A stretch of 64,000 bases of DNA, from the NCBI GenBank assembly GCA_002794775.1, contig NBAY01000016.1:613429-677428 (forward strand), read 5' to 3'. Shown here piece by piece: positions 24,766-36,414 of the stretch; positions within the stretch are counted from its first letter, which is position 1, and each line of letters begins with the position of its first letter. The translations under genes and the position numbers were made by a program. This DNA is from Porodaedalea pini (lineage: Eukaryota > Basidiomycota > Agaricomycetes > Hymenochaetales > Hymenochaetaceae). The notes under the pieces are model-generated. The model had not been told where the DNA came from, searched no databases, and saw only the letters and a list, made by a program, of their open reading frames with translations.

Positions 24766-25081
24766 GTTTGCATAAGACAGAGAGACAGAATAGAGAGGGC
24801 GAATTGGCCGAGTCGTGGTTATAGATGGTGTTTCGATGTGGCCGCCCAACGCCCCTAGGCCTACGCGTGACCGAAGAGTAGAGTGACGTTTGTCACCTCA
24901 TGTGATCCAAGTTTCCAGAAACGTCACGAGCATTCGCGGGACTTCGGGGCCGACCGCGACGTCAAGGCGAGCGTCCGGAAGGTTCTGCCCGTCATGCATA
25001 TATATTCTCGACCCGAACGTGCACGACGCTCAACTGTAGCTATACGACACACCTCTCTATTGATCTTGTCTCATCTTAAAA
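24766..25081. promoter_or_regulatory. Divergent DCP2/HSP104 promoter with heat-shock elements
   Basis: 316 bp between two start codons. Paired heat-shock-factor half sites are visible: TTCCAGAA at 24913-24920 and GAAGGTTC at 24978-24985, followed by a TATA-like TATATATT at 24999-25006 about 75 bp before the HSP104 ATG. GAA/TTC inverted pairs are the binding unit of HSF trimers; their use here is inferred from position and from the gene controlled. Confidence 0.6.
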
Positions 25082-28000
25082 ATGTCAAACTTTGACTTTA
25101 CAGACCGTGCACAGCAGTCTCTTGCTGCTGCTATCCAATTAGCCAAGGACTATGCTAATGCTCAAGTCCATCCCGTCCACTTGGCTTCCGTTCTTCTCAA
25201 CGAAGGCGCAGGCGATGCCGCCTCTGGTGGCCAATCCCAGCATTCCTTGTTCTCTTCTATCATTCAAAAGGCTGGCGGTGAACCGGTGAGTTTCTTAACA
25301 CTAATCTGCATGGTGCTTTCTTACTGACACACTTGATACAGCAACTCGTTAACCGCGCACTCCAGAAGCACATCGTCCGCCTCCCGACACAGGAGCCGCC
25401 ACCAGAGGACACGTCGCTTTCCTCCGCCACCATTAAAATCCTCCGTGAAGCACAGTCCATTCAGAAAAATATGCACGACACCTATATTGCACAGGACCAT
25501 CTTCTCCTTGCTCTTATCAAAGACTCGACGATCGCATCTGTCCTCAAGGAGGTATCATTAACGGAAGCCTCCCTTAAGACTGCCATTCAGCAGACTCGTG
25601 GGGACCGACGCGTCGATAGTAAAAATGCTGAGCAGGGTTTTGACGCTCTCCAGAAATACGCCATCGACCTGACGACCCTTGCTGAAGAGGGGAAGATCGA
25701 TCCTGTCATTGGACGAGATAACGAAATTCGCCGAGTGATTCGCATCCTTTGTCGAAGGTACATTCTGTTACTCCACCTTTGTAACCGTCCCGATACTGAT
25801 TATATCTCTTTAGGACGAAGAACAACCCAGTTCTCATTGGAGAGCCCGGTGTCGGCAAGACCGCTATCGCTGAGGGTCTAGCCCAGCGCATCGTGAAGCG
25901 CGACGTTCCGGCTTCGCTATTTTGCCGTCTATACAGCCTGGATATGGGTGCATTGATGGCAGGAGCGAAGTACAAGGGCGAGTACGAGGAGCGGGTAAAG
26001 GCGGTTCTTAATGAAGTCGAGAAGGCCGCAGAAGAAGGCACCGGTGTTATCCTTTTCATCGATGAGCTCCATCTCATCATGGCTGGAAGCGGTAGTGAAG
26101 GAGGTGGGATGGATGCAGGTAAGTAATATTGATTCCTGCGCCTTGCCTGGATAGCATATACTTATTTTGATACAGCGAACCTCTTCAAGCCCCTCTTGGC
26201 CCGAGGCAAGCTTCGCTGCGTAGGTGCGACGACCCTCGCAGAATACCGCAAGTACATCGAGAAAGATGCTGCACTCGAGCGGCGGTTCGCTCAAGTCATT
26301 GTCAACGAACCGTCAGTCCCCGAAACGATTTCTATCCTTCGTGGCATCCGCGAGAAATACGAAGTACACCACGGTGTTAGGATCCTCGACGGTTCTCTCA
26401 TAAGCGCAGCGCAGCTCGCACACCGCTATCTCACCTCGAGAAGGCTTCCAGATGCAGCCATTGATCTGGTTGATGAAGCTTGCGCAAGGTAAGTCCGCGC
26501 GTTTTCAGTTCTATCTGCACTGAGCGCTGAGTCACCTTCCCATAGTGTTCGCGTCACCCGTGAGACTGCGCCTGAAGAAATTGACAAGCTCGAACGACGC
26601 AAACTTGAGCTTGAAGTCGAGATCCACGCACTCGAACGCGAGAAGGATGAAGCGAGCAAGGAGCGTCTCAGCACTGCTCGTAAAGCCATTGCAGATGTCG
26701 AGGATCGACTCACTCCCCTGAAAGTAGCGTACGAGAACGAGAAGAAGCGTGGCGACGAGATTACCGACTTGCGCCGAAGGATCGATGAGTTGAAAGCGAA
26801 AGCTGATGACGCAGAAAGAAGGTATGTCAATAGACTCAAGTATCTGCTTGGACTAGCCCATTAACTTGACCTGTCGTAGATACGATCTCGCGACCGCGTC
26901 TGACCTTCGCTACTATGCTTTGCCAGACCTCAACCAGCGTCTTGCCCAGCTTGAAGCCAAGAAAGCTGAGGAAGATGCTTCCACGGGTGGCGGAACTGAC
27001 ACTGTGACTCCGGATCAGATCGCTGAGATCGTTGCTCGCTGGACCTCTATCCCGGTGACACGTCTTTTGTCGACGGAAAGAGAGAAACTCCTAAAGGCAA
27101 GCAGTGCTCATTCATTGATATCAAGTAAATGTATTAACGTACTTTATTTAGATGGAGAGAATTCTCTCAGAAGAAGTTGTTGGTCAGCCAGAGGCTGTCA
27201 GGGCGGTTGCGAACGCAATTCGTCTTTCGAGGAGTGGGTTGTCGAACGCACAACGTCCTATCGCTAGTTTCCTCTTCGCTGGCCCGTCCGGTACAGGAAA
27301 GACGTTGCTGAGCAAGACGCTCGCCTCCCTTCTTTTCGACTCTGCCGACGCGATGATCCGCATCGACGCGACTGAGTATTCCGAGAAGCATTCTATCTCT
27401 CGACTCATTGGTGCCCCGCCAGGCTACATCGGGCATGACTCCGGAGGACAGCTTACCGAATACATCCGCCGCAAGCCGTATTCAATTGTCCTCATCGACG
27501 AGATCGAGAAGGCCTCGCGCGAGTTCGTCACTCTATTCCTGCAAGTCCTCGACGATGGACGCCTCACGGACGGGCAAGGGAGGGTCGTCGACTTCCGAAA
27601 CACTGTCATCATCATGACTTCCAACCTCGGTGCGGCGTACCTCAACGACATGGGCGACGGTCCCGTCAAGCCCGAGACACGTACGCTCGTCATGGGCGCA
27701 ATCCAGGGTCACTTCCCGCCAGAGTTCATCAATCGTATTGACGAGATCGTCATCTTCCGCTCGCTCTCGCGCCGCAACATCACGAAGATTGTCGACATCC
27801 GCCTCAAAGAGGTGCAGGAGCGGCTCAACGAGAGGAAGATGGTGCTCAACGTCACGCCCGAGGTGAAGGACTATCTCGCGGCCGTCGGATACTCTCCGAT
27901 CTACGGTGCCAGACCTCTCAATCGCGCGGTCCAGTCGGAACTTCTCAACCCTCTATCGATCCTTATTCTCGAGAATGCTGTGCGCGATGGCGAGGTTGTC

Positions 28001-28126
28001 GACGTGCAGTTTGACGGTCCTCACAACCGTCTTGTCATTGTTCCCAATCACGAGCGATCAGAGCAGAGTTATGGCATGGACGTGGATTGGGATGATGATG
28101 ACATCGAGATCGAGGAAATGGATTAA
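25082..28126 (+). CDS. HSP104: Hsp104/ClpB protein disaggregase
   Basis: Hexameric AAA+ disaggregase that rescues aggregated proteins with Hsp70; cytosol and nucleus. Exons are 25082-25285, 25342-25757, 25814-26118, 26176-26488, 26546-26821, 26880-27096 and 27152-28126; 2706 nt = 901 residues (yeast Hsp104 908). Visible parts: Clp N-domain ([20 protein letters not shown]), NBD1 Walker [10 protein letters not shown] and Walker B ILFIDELH, the coiled-coil middle domain (26560-26950), NBD2 Walker A GPSGTGKT and Walker B VLIDEIEK, and an acidic tail ending [11 protein letters not shown]. The acidic end and lack of a targeting peptide fit the cytosolic form rather than mitochondrial Hsp78. Intron 6 (27097-27151) is a GC-AG intron. 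Heat-shock elements lie upstream. Confidence 0.98.
27097..27151 (+). other. HSP104: GC-AG intron in HSP104
   Basis: The donor reads AAAG|GCAAGC and the acceptor TTTAG; 55 nt. Removal joins LLK to [12 protein letters not shown], the conserved linker before NBD2, and is needed for the 901-codon frame. The other HSP104 introns are GT-AG. Confidence 0.9.
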
Positions 28127-28442
28127 GTTGTCTACTCGTTTTTTTTATCATGTGGTGTTTTTCGATTGCTTTGTTTTGCTTAGTCTTTTTTTCCTTGTAT
28201 TTTCAAGCTGTACTATTAGAAAAAGCCTCTAATGTAAAGTAGGTTCAATGCAAATACTCTGATCATTCTCACATAATCTGATTTGTTCTGTTTGAATCCA
28301 AAATAAAGGAGGAACTTTTCCCGTCTCTTTAGTCAAAATTTTACTCTGGTACAACAGAAATAACGCTACAAATGACGGCACAGCAATTTTAACCTTGGGA
28401 TATATCTGGGTAAAGACAACATAATATGCACAATTACGCGGG
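28127..28442. other. Convergent intergenic spacer
   Basis: 316 bp, T-rich, between the 3' ends of HSP104 and the unrecognised gene. Nothing beyond probable 3' UTR sequence is seen. Confidence 0.5.
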
Positions 28443-30216
28443 CTATAATGATGAAACGTATCTGGAATCCTGGTCGTGAAGGTGGTGGAAGGCTGGCTTG
28501 TGATTGTTTGGTTTTACCCATTCGAACTTGAACTGAGAAGTTGTAAGACATGCGATTGCTGAGGAATACAAGGGAAATATACATACACCGGTATATTCCG
28601 GCTTGATCTGCCTCGGCCCCTTCAGTTCAACGAACTGAAAGCGCGGGTGACCCCTGACGTCTTCTCCTATGCATCGACAGGCGACATGCCTGATTCCGGC
28701 CATCCCAAGATGGTCGTAGAAGTGATTTTCAACGATATCGTGGAATAACTCGATGGCCCTACTACTAGTTGGACCCCAACGTTGCGAACGAAGGAAGTTT
28801 CTGTCGTCTTCATCCATCCATTCGAAGTTCTTCCCGAACGCTTCCCGAAGGACGACGACATGACTGCAAGAGTCAACAGGACAGTGCCACTCAGAAGCTG
28901 CGGGGAAGATAGGCTGCTGGAAGTGCAGCAGCTTTGGTACAGCAGCGAGCACGGCAGGATCGGTGAGCATCTTGGTCTTCTGCTCCTCGGAATGTGTATG
29001 CTCAGGCGAAAGTTCGCGACTCCCTTGCCTTTCGCCGACTTGACGATACTACATCAAGGAGAAGTCAGTATTGGATGGGACTAAAATCGGCGCTTGCTTA
29101 CAGTATCCTGATAGTCAGGTTCAGCTAAGCTGTCAAAGTCGGGTTCTATAGGAGTGTCTGGAGCGGGTTGTTCGTCATCGTCCGACATGACTTCATCTTC
29201 TTCAGTCCAAAGCTCATCCAGTTGGTTGCAATCGTCTGGATTCCTGTCCTGACCTGGAGGCCGGAGATTATTCCAGCGAGACTCCGCCTCGTGAACAAAC
29301 CTCTCCCAGGCGACTCTATTTAATAACCGGTCCTTCGATAACTTGTCTGAGAGCCAACGGCAATGGCGACCAAACATGTTGTAAACTTCAGAACGATGTA
29401 CGTGTCGGGGAGTGAGGGATGGATTCTCATTGTTTGCACGAAAATGCTCCACATTTGCCTCGAGGTATCTGGTGACCAGCCACCTTGGTGTACGTGCTTC
29501 AATTGGCGTTCGTTCGTTTTGCCTAACTAGGGAAATTATCTCCCTAAATGTGCTCCATTTAGAAAGATAAACTCTCGAGCGCGCGTATGACTGGACATGC
29601 AGTGATCGAACAATAAACTCGTGTTCCTCCTTTGTTGACCTGAAAGATCTGTCAACTACTCAAATCTTCTAATGTTCCGGAAAATACTCAACGCATCATG
29701 AGATACGATAGTGAAGACGCTAGAAGCTGTTCAGATGTTTGTGAGACACGGTAGCACGAGAAAATCACTAGGAAACCAACATTCTAGGCCCCTTGGTTCA
29801 GCAAAAAGCTCTCCGCACACGTTGATTTTCGCTGCGAAATCTGGACTGTTGAAATATTGTCTATACACCTTCCCAAGCCGATGGGATAGATCATCGAGCA
29901 GACGCCGTTCGCCACCTTCCGAAAGGCACTTCTTATTCGCTCCTGTAAGTCTCAGAGTGCCCATGAAGAGCACTGGCCCTCTTCCTCTGAGCCTTCTGTT
30001 GTCCACCACGTCAAGACTGCATGAGACAATGATTACTAGTGAGATACTAAGACGTTAATTAGGAGGAGCCTGCGCATACCCAATGGGTTCATTTCCTTGT
30101 CTGAACAGAACAGATGTTAAAGTTAGGCTTGTTCTCGACCCCCTCCGAGTATGCAGATAATCCACAACATTATATGGTCCAAACGGTTCTTCCAGTCTTT
30201 CAGAAATAGTGAGCAT
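28443..30216 (-). CDS. Unrecognised five-exon gene, 497 residues
   Basis: I do not recognise this family. Exons (minus strand) 30216-30080, 30016-29750, 29639-29102, 29048-28587 and 28532-28443 splice with GT-AG introns of 63, 110, 53 and 54 nt to 1494 nt, an exact frame. That, the splice signals and the compositional evenness argue for a real gene. Visible features: N-terminal MLTISERLEEPFGPYN, an Arg/Trp-rich middle (TPRWLVTRYLEANVEHF), an acidic linker (WTEEDEVMSDDDEQP), then a Cys/His-containing part (WHCPVDSCSHVV, HVACRCIGEDVRGHPRF) that could bind a metal. No signal peptide or transmembrane segment. The start is the first ATG after an in-frame stop; a further 5' exon cannot be excluded. 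It borders a transposon-rich stretch, so a domesticated or lineage-specific gene is possible. Confidence 0.6.
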
Positions 30217-30477
30217 ACTTGGCGTTTTGAAGCGCAGGTTCGGAAACCTCGCATATGCCGATCTTCAGATTAGTCATCGTAACCTCAGGAAGCATTTTAA
30301 CGTGACGTTTCCTTTATAATTTTGCACTACTCTGCACAAACTGCACTACTAAGAGCAAGAAAGAAATGAGGGAACGAGAGAGGAAAGTAAAAGAGAAAGA
30401 GAAAAAGGCTTCGTAGTTACTGAATGCGTGAGGGCGTTAAAGACGAAAAATGGCCGTTATTTGAATGGATTTGTTAA

Positions 30478-33400
30478 TTATAAAAGTTCAGGTGGAAGGT
30501 CTGAATAATAGGGCATGGCTTCGGGAGGGCGACGGAAGGAGAAGAACGCAAATTGTAAGAGAAGCATAAAGTTGCAAGGGGCGAACCAGTTCGCAAATGA
30601 AAGTGGAAGGATGGGTTTATGATAAAATTGGCGACGAAGTTGCGAAAAGAAAGGGCAAATGTTAAGGATGTGATGGACGTCATGTTGTGCGCAGAGGGGG
30701 TCCGGGCATCGGGGTGGTAGATTTCGATCATGCATATTATGGGTGTTGAGGAGGATCCCGATCGCCCTCAACTGGAGGTGGTGGGGGATGCGCTTCTCAG
30801 GCTGAAGCTTCAGAAAGGGCCGTAGTTGGCGCCTTGGGTGAAGGATAAGGGCGCGGTGGCTGCGCTGCGATGGTGTCTAAGGTTTAGGACGCGGTTCTGC
30901 CATTTGGATAACAGGTCGGCGGAAAATCGCGCGTGTAGATTGGGTAGAGTGACCGGCGCTAAAACTTTGCGCGGTGACTGTGAAGCTTGTGTTGCGAGAT
31001 GGTCTGCTCGTGAGTTGCCTGGAAGACCCATATGAGAAGGCAACCATTGCACCATGATGGTAGACGCGGGGTGGTGCAGAGCCAAGAAGATACCGCAGAT
31101 ACAGTGGAATGCAATGATAAAAGCAGCGTGGAGTGGATCCGCTGAGAAGATAAGGCGAGCGCAATTGGCGGAGTCTGAGACAATGCGCAAGTGGCAGGGG
31201 TGAGTGCAGTGCGCGAATAGAGTAGTGAATCACGAGATGCCGGCAATGAGGGCCTGCTGTTCTTCGTAAAGAATGTTGCTCTGGGTATGTGCACTCGAAG
31301 AGAAAGACGCAAGCTCGCGTCGATTGTGCATGATGGAAAATCCATGACCACCGGTAGGGACGCCCTCGCGTTGGATGAGCGAACCATCTGTGAATAAAAA
31401 ATATTGAAAAGGGGGAGGGTGATTAAAGAGTTGAAGGAAAGAGTGTCTAGCAGAAAGACTGTCTTTTCGAGAAGTAAGGGGGACTAGGGAAAGGCGCGAA
31501 TGGATAGGTGGGAAAATAGGGTAAAGATTGGTAGCTGGGACGAAAATGTCAGCGGGGAGCAGGTTACGAATTTCTGCAGAAGGAGGGAGAGAAGAACGAG
31601 AAGATGACATGTAAGAAGTTATGAAGCGCTTGGATTGGTATTGAATAAAAAGGTCAATTGGGGGAATAGAAAGTAAGGAGCCAGCTGCGTCTTTGTTGAC
31701 ACTGCGGGAAAGAATAAGAGATAAGGCGCGATGTTGCACCGGTTCAAGAATGGTACGAATGGCAGGAGAATTGGGAAATAATTGAGCGCCGTAAACGGAA
31801 ACAGAACGAATGAGGTTGAAGTAGAGAAGACGGGCGTACTCAAGGTAAGCGCCGTGAGAGGAACGAAATAGAAAGGAGTGTTGGTGGAGGGTGGAAAGAG
31901 CTTTGTTGGCTTGTGTTTGAAGGTGTAAATTAGGGAGCAAGTGATGGTGTAAAATAATGCCCAACCATGTAATATGGGATTGGGGGCGGATAGTCAAAGA
32001 AGGAGATAAAATGAGAGATGGTTGATGTTCCGGTTGTTGTGGGAATTGTTTAGAATAATGAGGGTTAGAAGGAGTGAAATGGATAAGTTCGATAGAATCT
32101 GGGTCAATGGAGAGGCCCAGTTGCGAAAATTGTAAGGAGAGGAAGCGGAATTGATTGCGTAAACGAATGAGGTTGGTGCGCATGCTCAGAGAACGCACGG
32201 CCAAAAGATGGTCATCCATATAAGCAATAAGAGGACGGTCATGAGGGAGTTGTTTGTAATAATTTTCAATGGCCGGAGCAGCCGCGAAAATGGAAATAAG
32301 AGGGGAAAGGGGGGACCCTTGGGGGACGCCCCGGTTGGGTTTGATGAAGGTTTCTGAAAAGAACTGGTTGAAATGAAGAGAAATGGGTCGATCGCACATC
32401 CAATGGGAGACGCAATTGACGAGATTGGGATGAATGTTGGACCGGGTTAAGCGGTCGATAAGGAGTGGATGGGAAATGTTATCAAAAAAACCTTGAATGT
32501 CAATTGTGATAATGGATGTTAATAAGCGACGACGGCGGGTTTCCTGGGGGCCGAGGCCTCCGTGATTGTTAAAAAGGGAATGAATGTAGGGTTGAAAGTC
32601 GCTAAAATGCAAAACTTCGTAGCAGGCCGTCAGCACGGATAGGGCTTTCCGACAGCCGTGTTGTGAAGAAGGAATGAGGGAACGTTGTTCAAATATAATT
32701 TGAAGTCGGTTAAAAAGAATGCGCTCGAAAAGTTTGCCCATCGTGTCCACGAGGGCAATGGGCCGAAAAGAGCGAGGAAGAGAGAAATCAGAACATTTTG
32801 GTTTTGGAATGAATGTGACAATAGAATGTTTGAAGGATGAAGGAAAGTAGCCAAATGAAAGGCAAAGCGAGAAGATTTGGGAAAAGAATTCTGGCTCGAG
32901 TTCAATGAAAAGTTTCAAATGAAAATAAGAAAAACAGTTACTGCCCGGGGCAGTTTCGTCATTGGTACCCCGAAGGGCTCGGAGCATTTCGTCGACTGAG
33001 ACAAGCTCAATGTCGGCAGGGGTGGGGAGCGAATATCGGTCGTGATAACCATTGGGTAGCGCAGGGAAGAACGTGGAGCGGAAGAGCTCGGACTTTTCAC
33101 GTTCGTTGAGAGTATAAGGCCCAGATGGGGATTTAAGGGCGCCGATGGGGTGTTGGCGGCGTGCAGTGCCCAGGTGTTTACGTTTCCAGATCGACGAATG
33201 GTCGGATCGGTGGAGAAGGTTGCCGAAAAAGGTAGTTTTGGCATGGGCGAGGGTTTGTTGTAACTGGGCGAGGCTACTCGATGACGGGTTGTTATGGTGC
33301 ACTTGGTAATCGCGGCTGCATTGCTCGGTCCACCAAGAGTGGGGCCCGAAGTAAGATCGGGGCTTGTGCTTTCGCAGAAAGCGAGAAGCGAAGAAAGAAA

Positions 33401-34300
33401 AGGAAGTGTAAAAGGAATGTAATTTAGCGTCAAGTTGTGCCGGGAGGCGAATATCGGAAGTGGAGAATGTAAAAAGGCACGAATCTCGAAATTCGGAAAT
33501 TAAAGATGGAATATCGCGTTTGCGAATGAGACGAAGAGGTGGAGTGTCTGGAGGGGGGATAAAAGACGTGGGAACATTGAAAATGAGAGGGAGGTGGTCT
33601 GAATGAAATTCAAATGAAGGGTCACCGATAATGAGGGATTGGTTAACAAAGGGAAAAATGTCTGAGGAACTAAGGACAAGATCCAGGGTTGAAGATCCCT
33701 GGTGGTATAAGTATGTGGGTATGGTCGGGGGATTAGCGACCAATAAAGAGGAGTTATCGAGCCATTGTAAAAAAGGTTCGGCGGAGGGAAAATGCCGGGA
33801 AAGATGGGTATCAGACCAAAGAGCGGAATGGCGATTGAAGTCGCCCACAAAAATATGGGTGTCAGCAAGAGAGGGAGCGGGAAAAGGGTCTTCGAAAGCA
33901 TGGGTGCTAGGGGAGTTATAAATATTTCAAATATAAAGGGGGGAAAGCGATGTGCCGCGATCAATACTGATAGTGACTTGGCAAGTGGAACGAGAAAGGT
34001 GCGGTTGAAAGCTGAAAAGATGGGATATACGCGGATGAATGAAAGTCGTGCAGCTCGGGCGAATAGAGGTAGATTGGGGAGGGAGAACGCAAATAAAGGG
34101 GCTGAATTGCAAGTGACAAACTGTTTTTCCCCCGTTGGAGATTGTTTAGAAGGAACGATGGTAGAAATAACAGGGATTTCCTGTAAGCAAATAATGTCAG
34201 GGCAAAGATTGTTGTGCTGGAAGAGGGATTTAAAAAGAAGGTCAGTTGTAGGCTCAGAACAATGAACATTAAGAGAGAGGATTGAAATGGATGTAGTCAT
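30478..34300 (-). pseudogene. LINE copy A ORF2 (endonuclease, reverse transcriptase, RNase H), broken
   Basis: The ATG at 34300 follows the ORF1 stop directly (TAAATG), suggesting reinitiation. The endonuclease starts with ISILSLNVHCSEP and CPDIICLQEI; FVGDFNRHSALWSD (about 33840) is its catalytic Asp/Asn block. Reverse transcriptase shows FRPIALVDTMGKLFERI, GVPQGSPLSP and the catalytic AYMDDHL (about 32215). RNase H shows FTDGS, EEQQALIAG, SDSANCA and WLPSHMGLPGNSRADHLA. A terminal CPDPLCAQHDVHHILNICP motif follows. Breaks: a frameshift between about 34150 and 33980, in-frame TGA at 33927-33929 and at 31230-31232 (inside RNase H), and a frameshift near 30820. The long middle frame (33848-31233) is otherwise open. 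Confidence 0.9.
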
Positions 34301-35178
34301 TTAGTAAGGAGGCCTGTAATTGCGACGTGCGGGACAGGTGGAAGACCTGGAGTTATGGTCGCCTTGGCAGTTGATACAATGCGCGAAGTGTTGGCACACG
34401 AGGTTGTTGGAAGCGGTGCATGGAGCGCACCTGGTGACATGTATGGCAGTATGGTGGGGTTCCGAACAGATGGCGCAGCGGGCTACTGAACGGCATTTTG
34501 TAGATGAATGTCCTAGGCGGTGGCAATTGTCGCATTGGGAAATTGTTGGACGGGCGCGCATCTCTTCGAGGCGTTGGATGACACTGAAAATTGGGATGCT
34601 GCGATTGTTATGAAGGAAAAAGTGGTCAAACGCCAGTTGGTTAGTATCCTTCAAAATAATGGAAACATTGCAGAAGTCGAGTGTATTAAGGCGTTCAATG
34701 GACGCCATGAAACGTGGGGGGTAAAGGAATTCCTGCCCCTCGAATTGGGGGAGGGAGGAAAGCTCTTCCTGGAGATCACGCTCGGAGTAGAGGGCGTTGG
34801 TGTCTTTGTCAAATACTGGCACCGCCGGTAAGACAAGTTTGAACTGCGGGGAAGGGGTGAAAACTCTGGCGCCGTTAATGTTAATAATGCGATTGAGAAG
34901 GGATGAAAGGGAGAAGAAAGTTGAGTCAAAGTCTGGGCGGATATTAGTGAAAGAAATACACAGGTTGCCATTGGACGTGTATTCGACATTAAGGATGACT
35001 AGATGTTTGAACTCCGTGGAGCCTTTGAGGCCAGCACAAATGGTGCTCTTGATGGAGTTAGGAAGTGGCCGAATAGCCAGGTTGTCGGGGAGTGAAAAGT
35101 AAACGCGCTTGACGTTGCAGACGCGCATATTAACTGAGCCATTAGCCCAGTTCATAGGTTTAGTGACGATCTCCCCAT

Positions 35179-35625
35179 TGTCATGGACGCTTTTTAAATT
35201 ATCTTATCTTATCATTTTCTCTTATCTTATCTTATCATATCTTATCCATCCATCACTAATCACGCTTATTCCTGCTTACTCATTATTCATTACGCTCCTT
35301 CTCACACTATCCTTACTCGCTGACCGATCCTATGATTTCATTATTCTAAGAAGTTCCACGATGTTCTATCATCTATCCTTATGTAGTAGTTAATTCCCTG
35401 GTCCGTGCGCAGCCGCTGAAGGGTATATAAGTAGGTAGTCCTCCTGTACTTATCCCCTAGTTTCGACCTGGTCAATTCTACCTGGCTACATCCAGAAGCT
35501 ACTCCTTATCTCCGCGCTGTGTCAGTTCCCCCTGGCTCACCGCTCTCTCTCTTGTCTCCCTCCTCCTCTGACTGAGTTCTGCGCGACCCGGCTACCATTT
35601 GCGTACCCGTAGTCCGTCGCTGACA
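35179..35625 (+). mobile_element. Solo LTR (447 bp) inserted in LINE ORF1
   Basis: Begins TGTCATGGACG and ends GTCGCTGACA, so it has the TG...CA ends with 5-bp inverted TGTCA/TGACA. It is flanked by CCCAT (35174-35178) and CCCGT (35626-35630), a 5-bp target duplication differing by one CpG-type transition. A promoter-like GTATATAAG lies near 35426 in plus orientation. No internal retrotransposon sequence remains, so this is the scar of LTR-LTR recombination. It is not the same family as the Gypsy LTRs near 55-64 kb. Confidence 0.82.
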
Positions 35626-36414
35626 CCCGTCAGGGTGATCTGAAGAGGTAGTAGTAACTTTAGTGGGTACCTGCTTGGGTTTTTTCTGTGCGACCCTAGC
35701 GTATGTCACGGTGGTGTAGCCATCCTTGTCTGTGCTGACGGATTGGACGGGTGGTGTGTAGATAGTTGTAGAAAGGCCAGGTCGAGGGGCGTTGTGTTCA
35801 GAATGTATATATCCATCAGGTGCATGAATAGTCCCTTGAGTATCCATGCGGTAGCCAGACCCTGGGATACGGGTGTTGGCCATGGCCGCAGTGTAATTAG
35901 TACGACCGCCTTTGGGGCGGGAATCCGCTGCTTGACAACGGGAGGGGGTGGAGGGAAGCGTGGGTCGTGAATAAAGTTGGCGCCGAGTGGGTCCGGCAAA
36001 ATTTTGGGCTGTGCAGAAACGTTAGGCTGAAAAGAGACTTTGGGTTTAGTGGGGTTTTGTGCCTGTTTTTCTAGTTTGTTAGTTTTCTCAGTGAGACTGG
36101 ATACCATAGATACGAGAGATGAGATGGAACGGGACATAGATGTGAGCTCGTCGGATATCTGCTCTTTGTGGATGTCCTGGGGGCTGCGATAAATATTGTC
36201 AAAAACATTTTTACAATAGGGCGCGTGGATCTTGAAGGTGGTCTGGAACTGATTGAAGGAACTGTTAGCATAGTTTTTGCAAAGGGTCATATCGTCAAGA
36301 TTGTTGGTTTGGTTAATCCAATAGCAGAGGGATGACGCAATATTGGCCATATAGCGGCCCATCATGGCTGGGTCCTTGTAAAATGGCGTTGAAGGTGTCC
36401 AGGTTTCCTGGTTA

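Noticed and set aside
33792..34265. Plus-strand open frame of 157 codons opposite the LINE ORF2 endonuclease
   Set aside because: It lies antisense to clear endonuclease sequence and has no recognisable features of its own.
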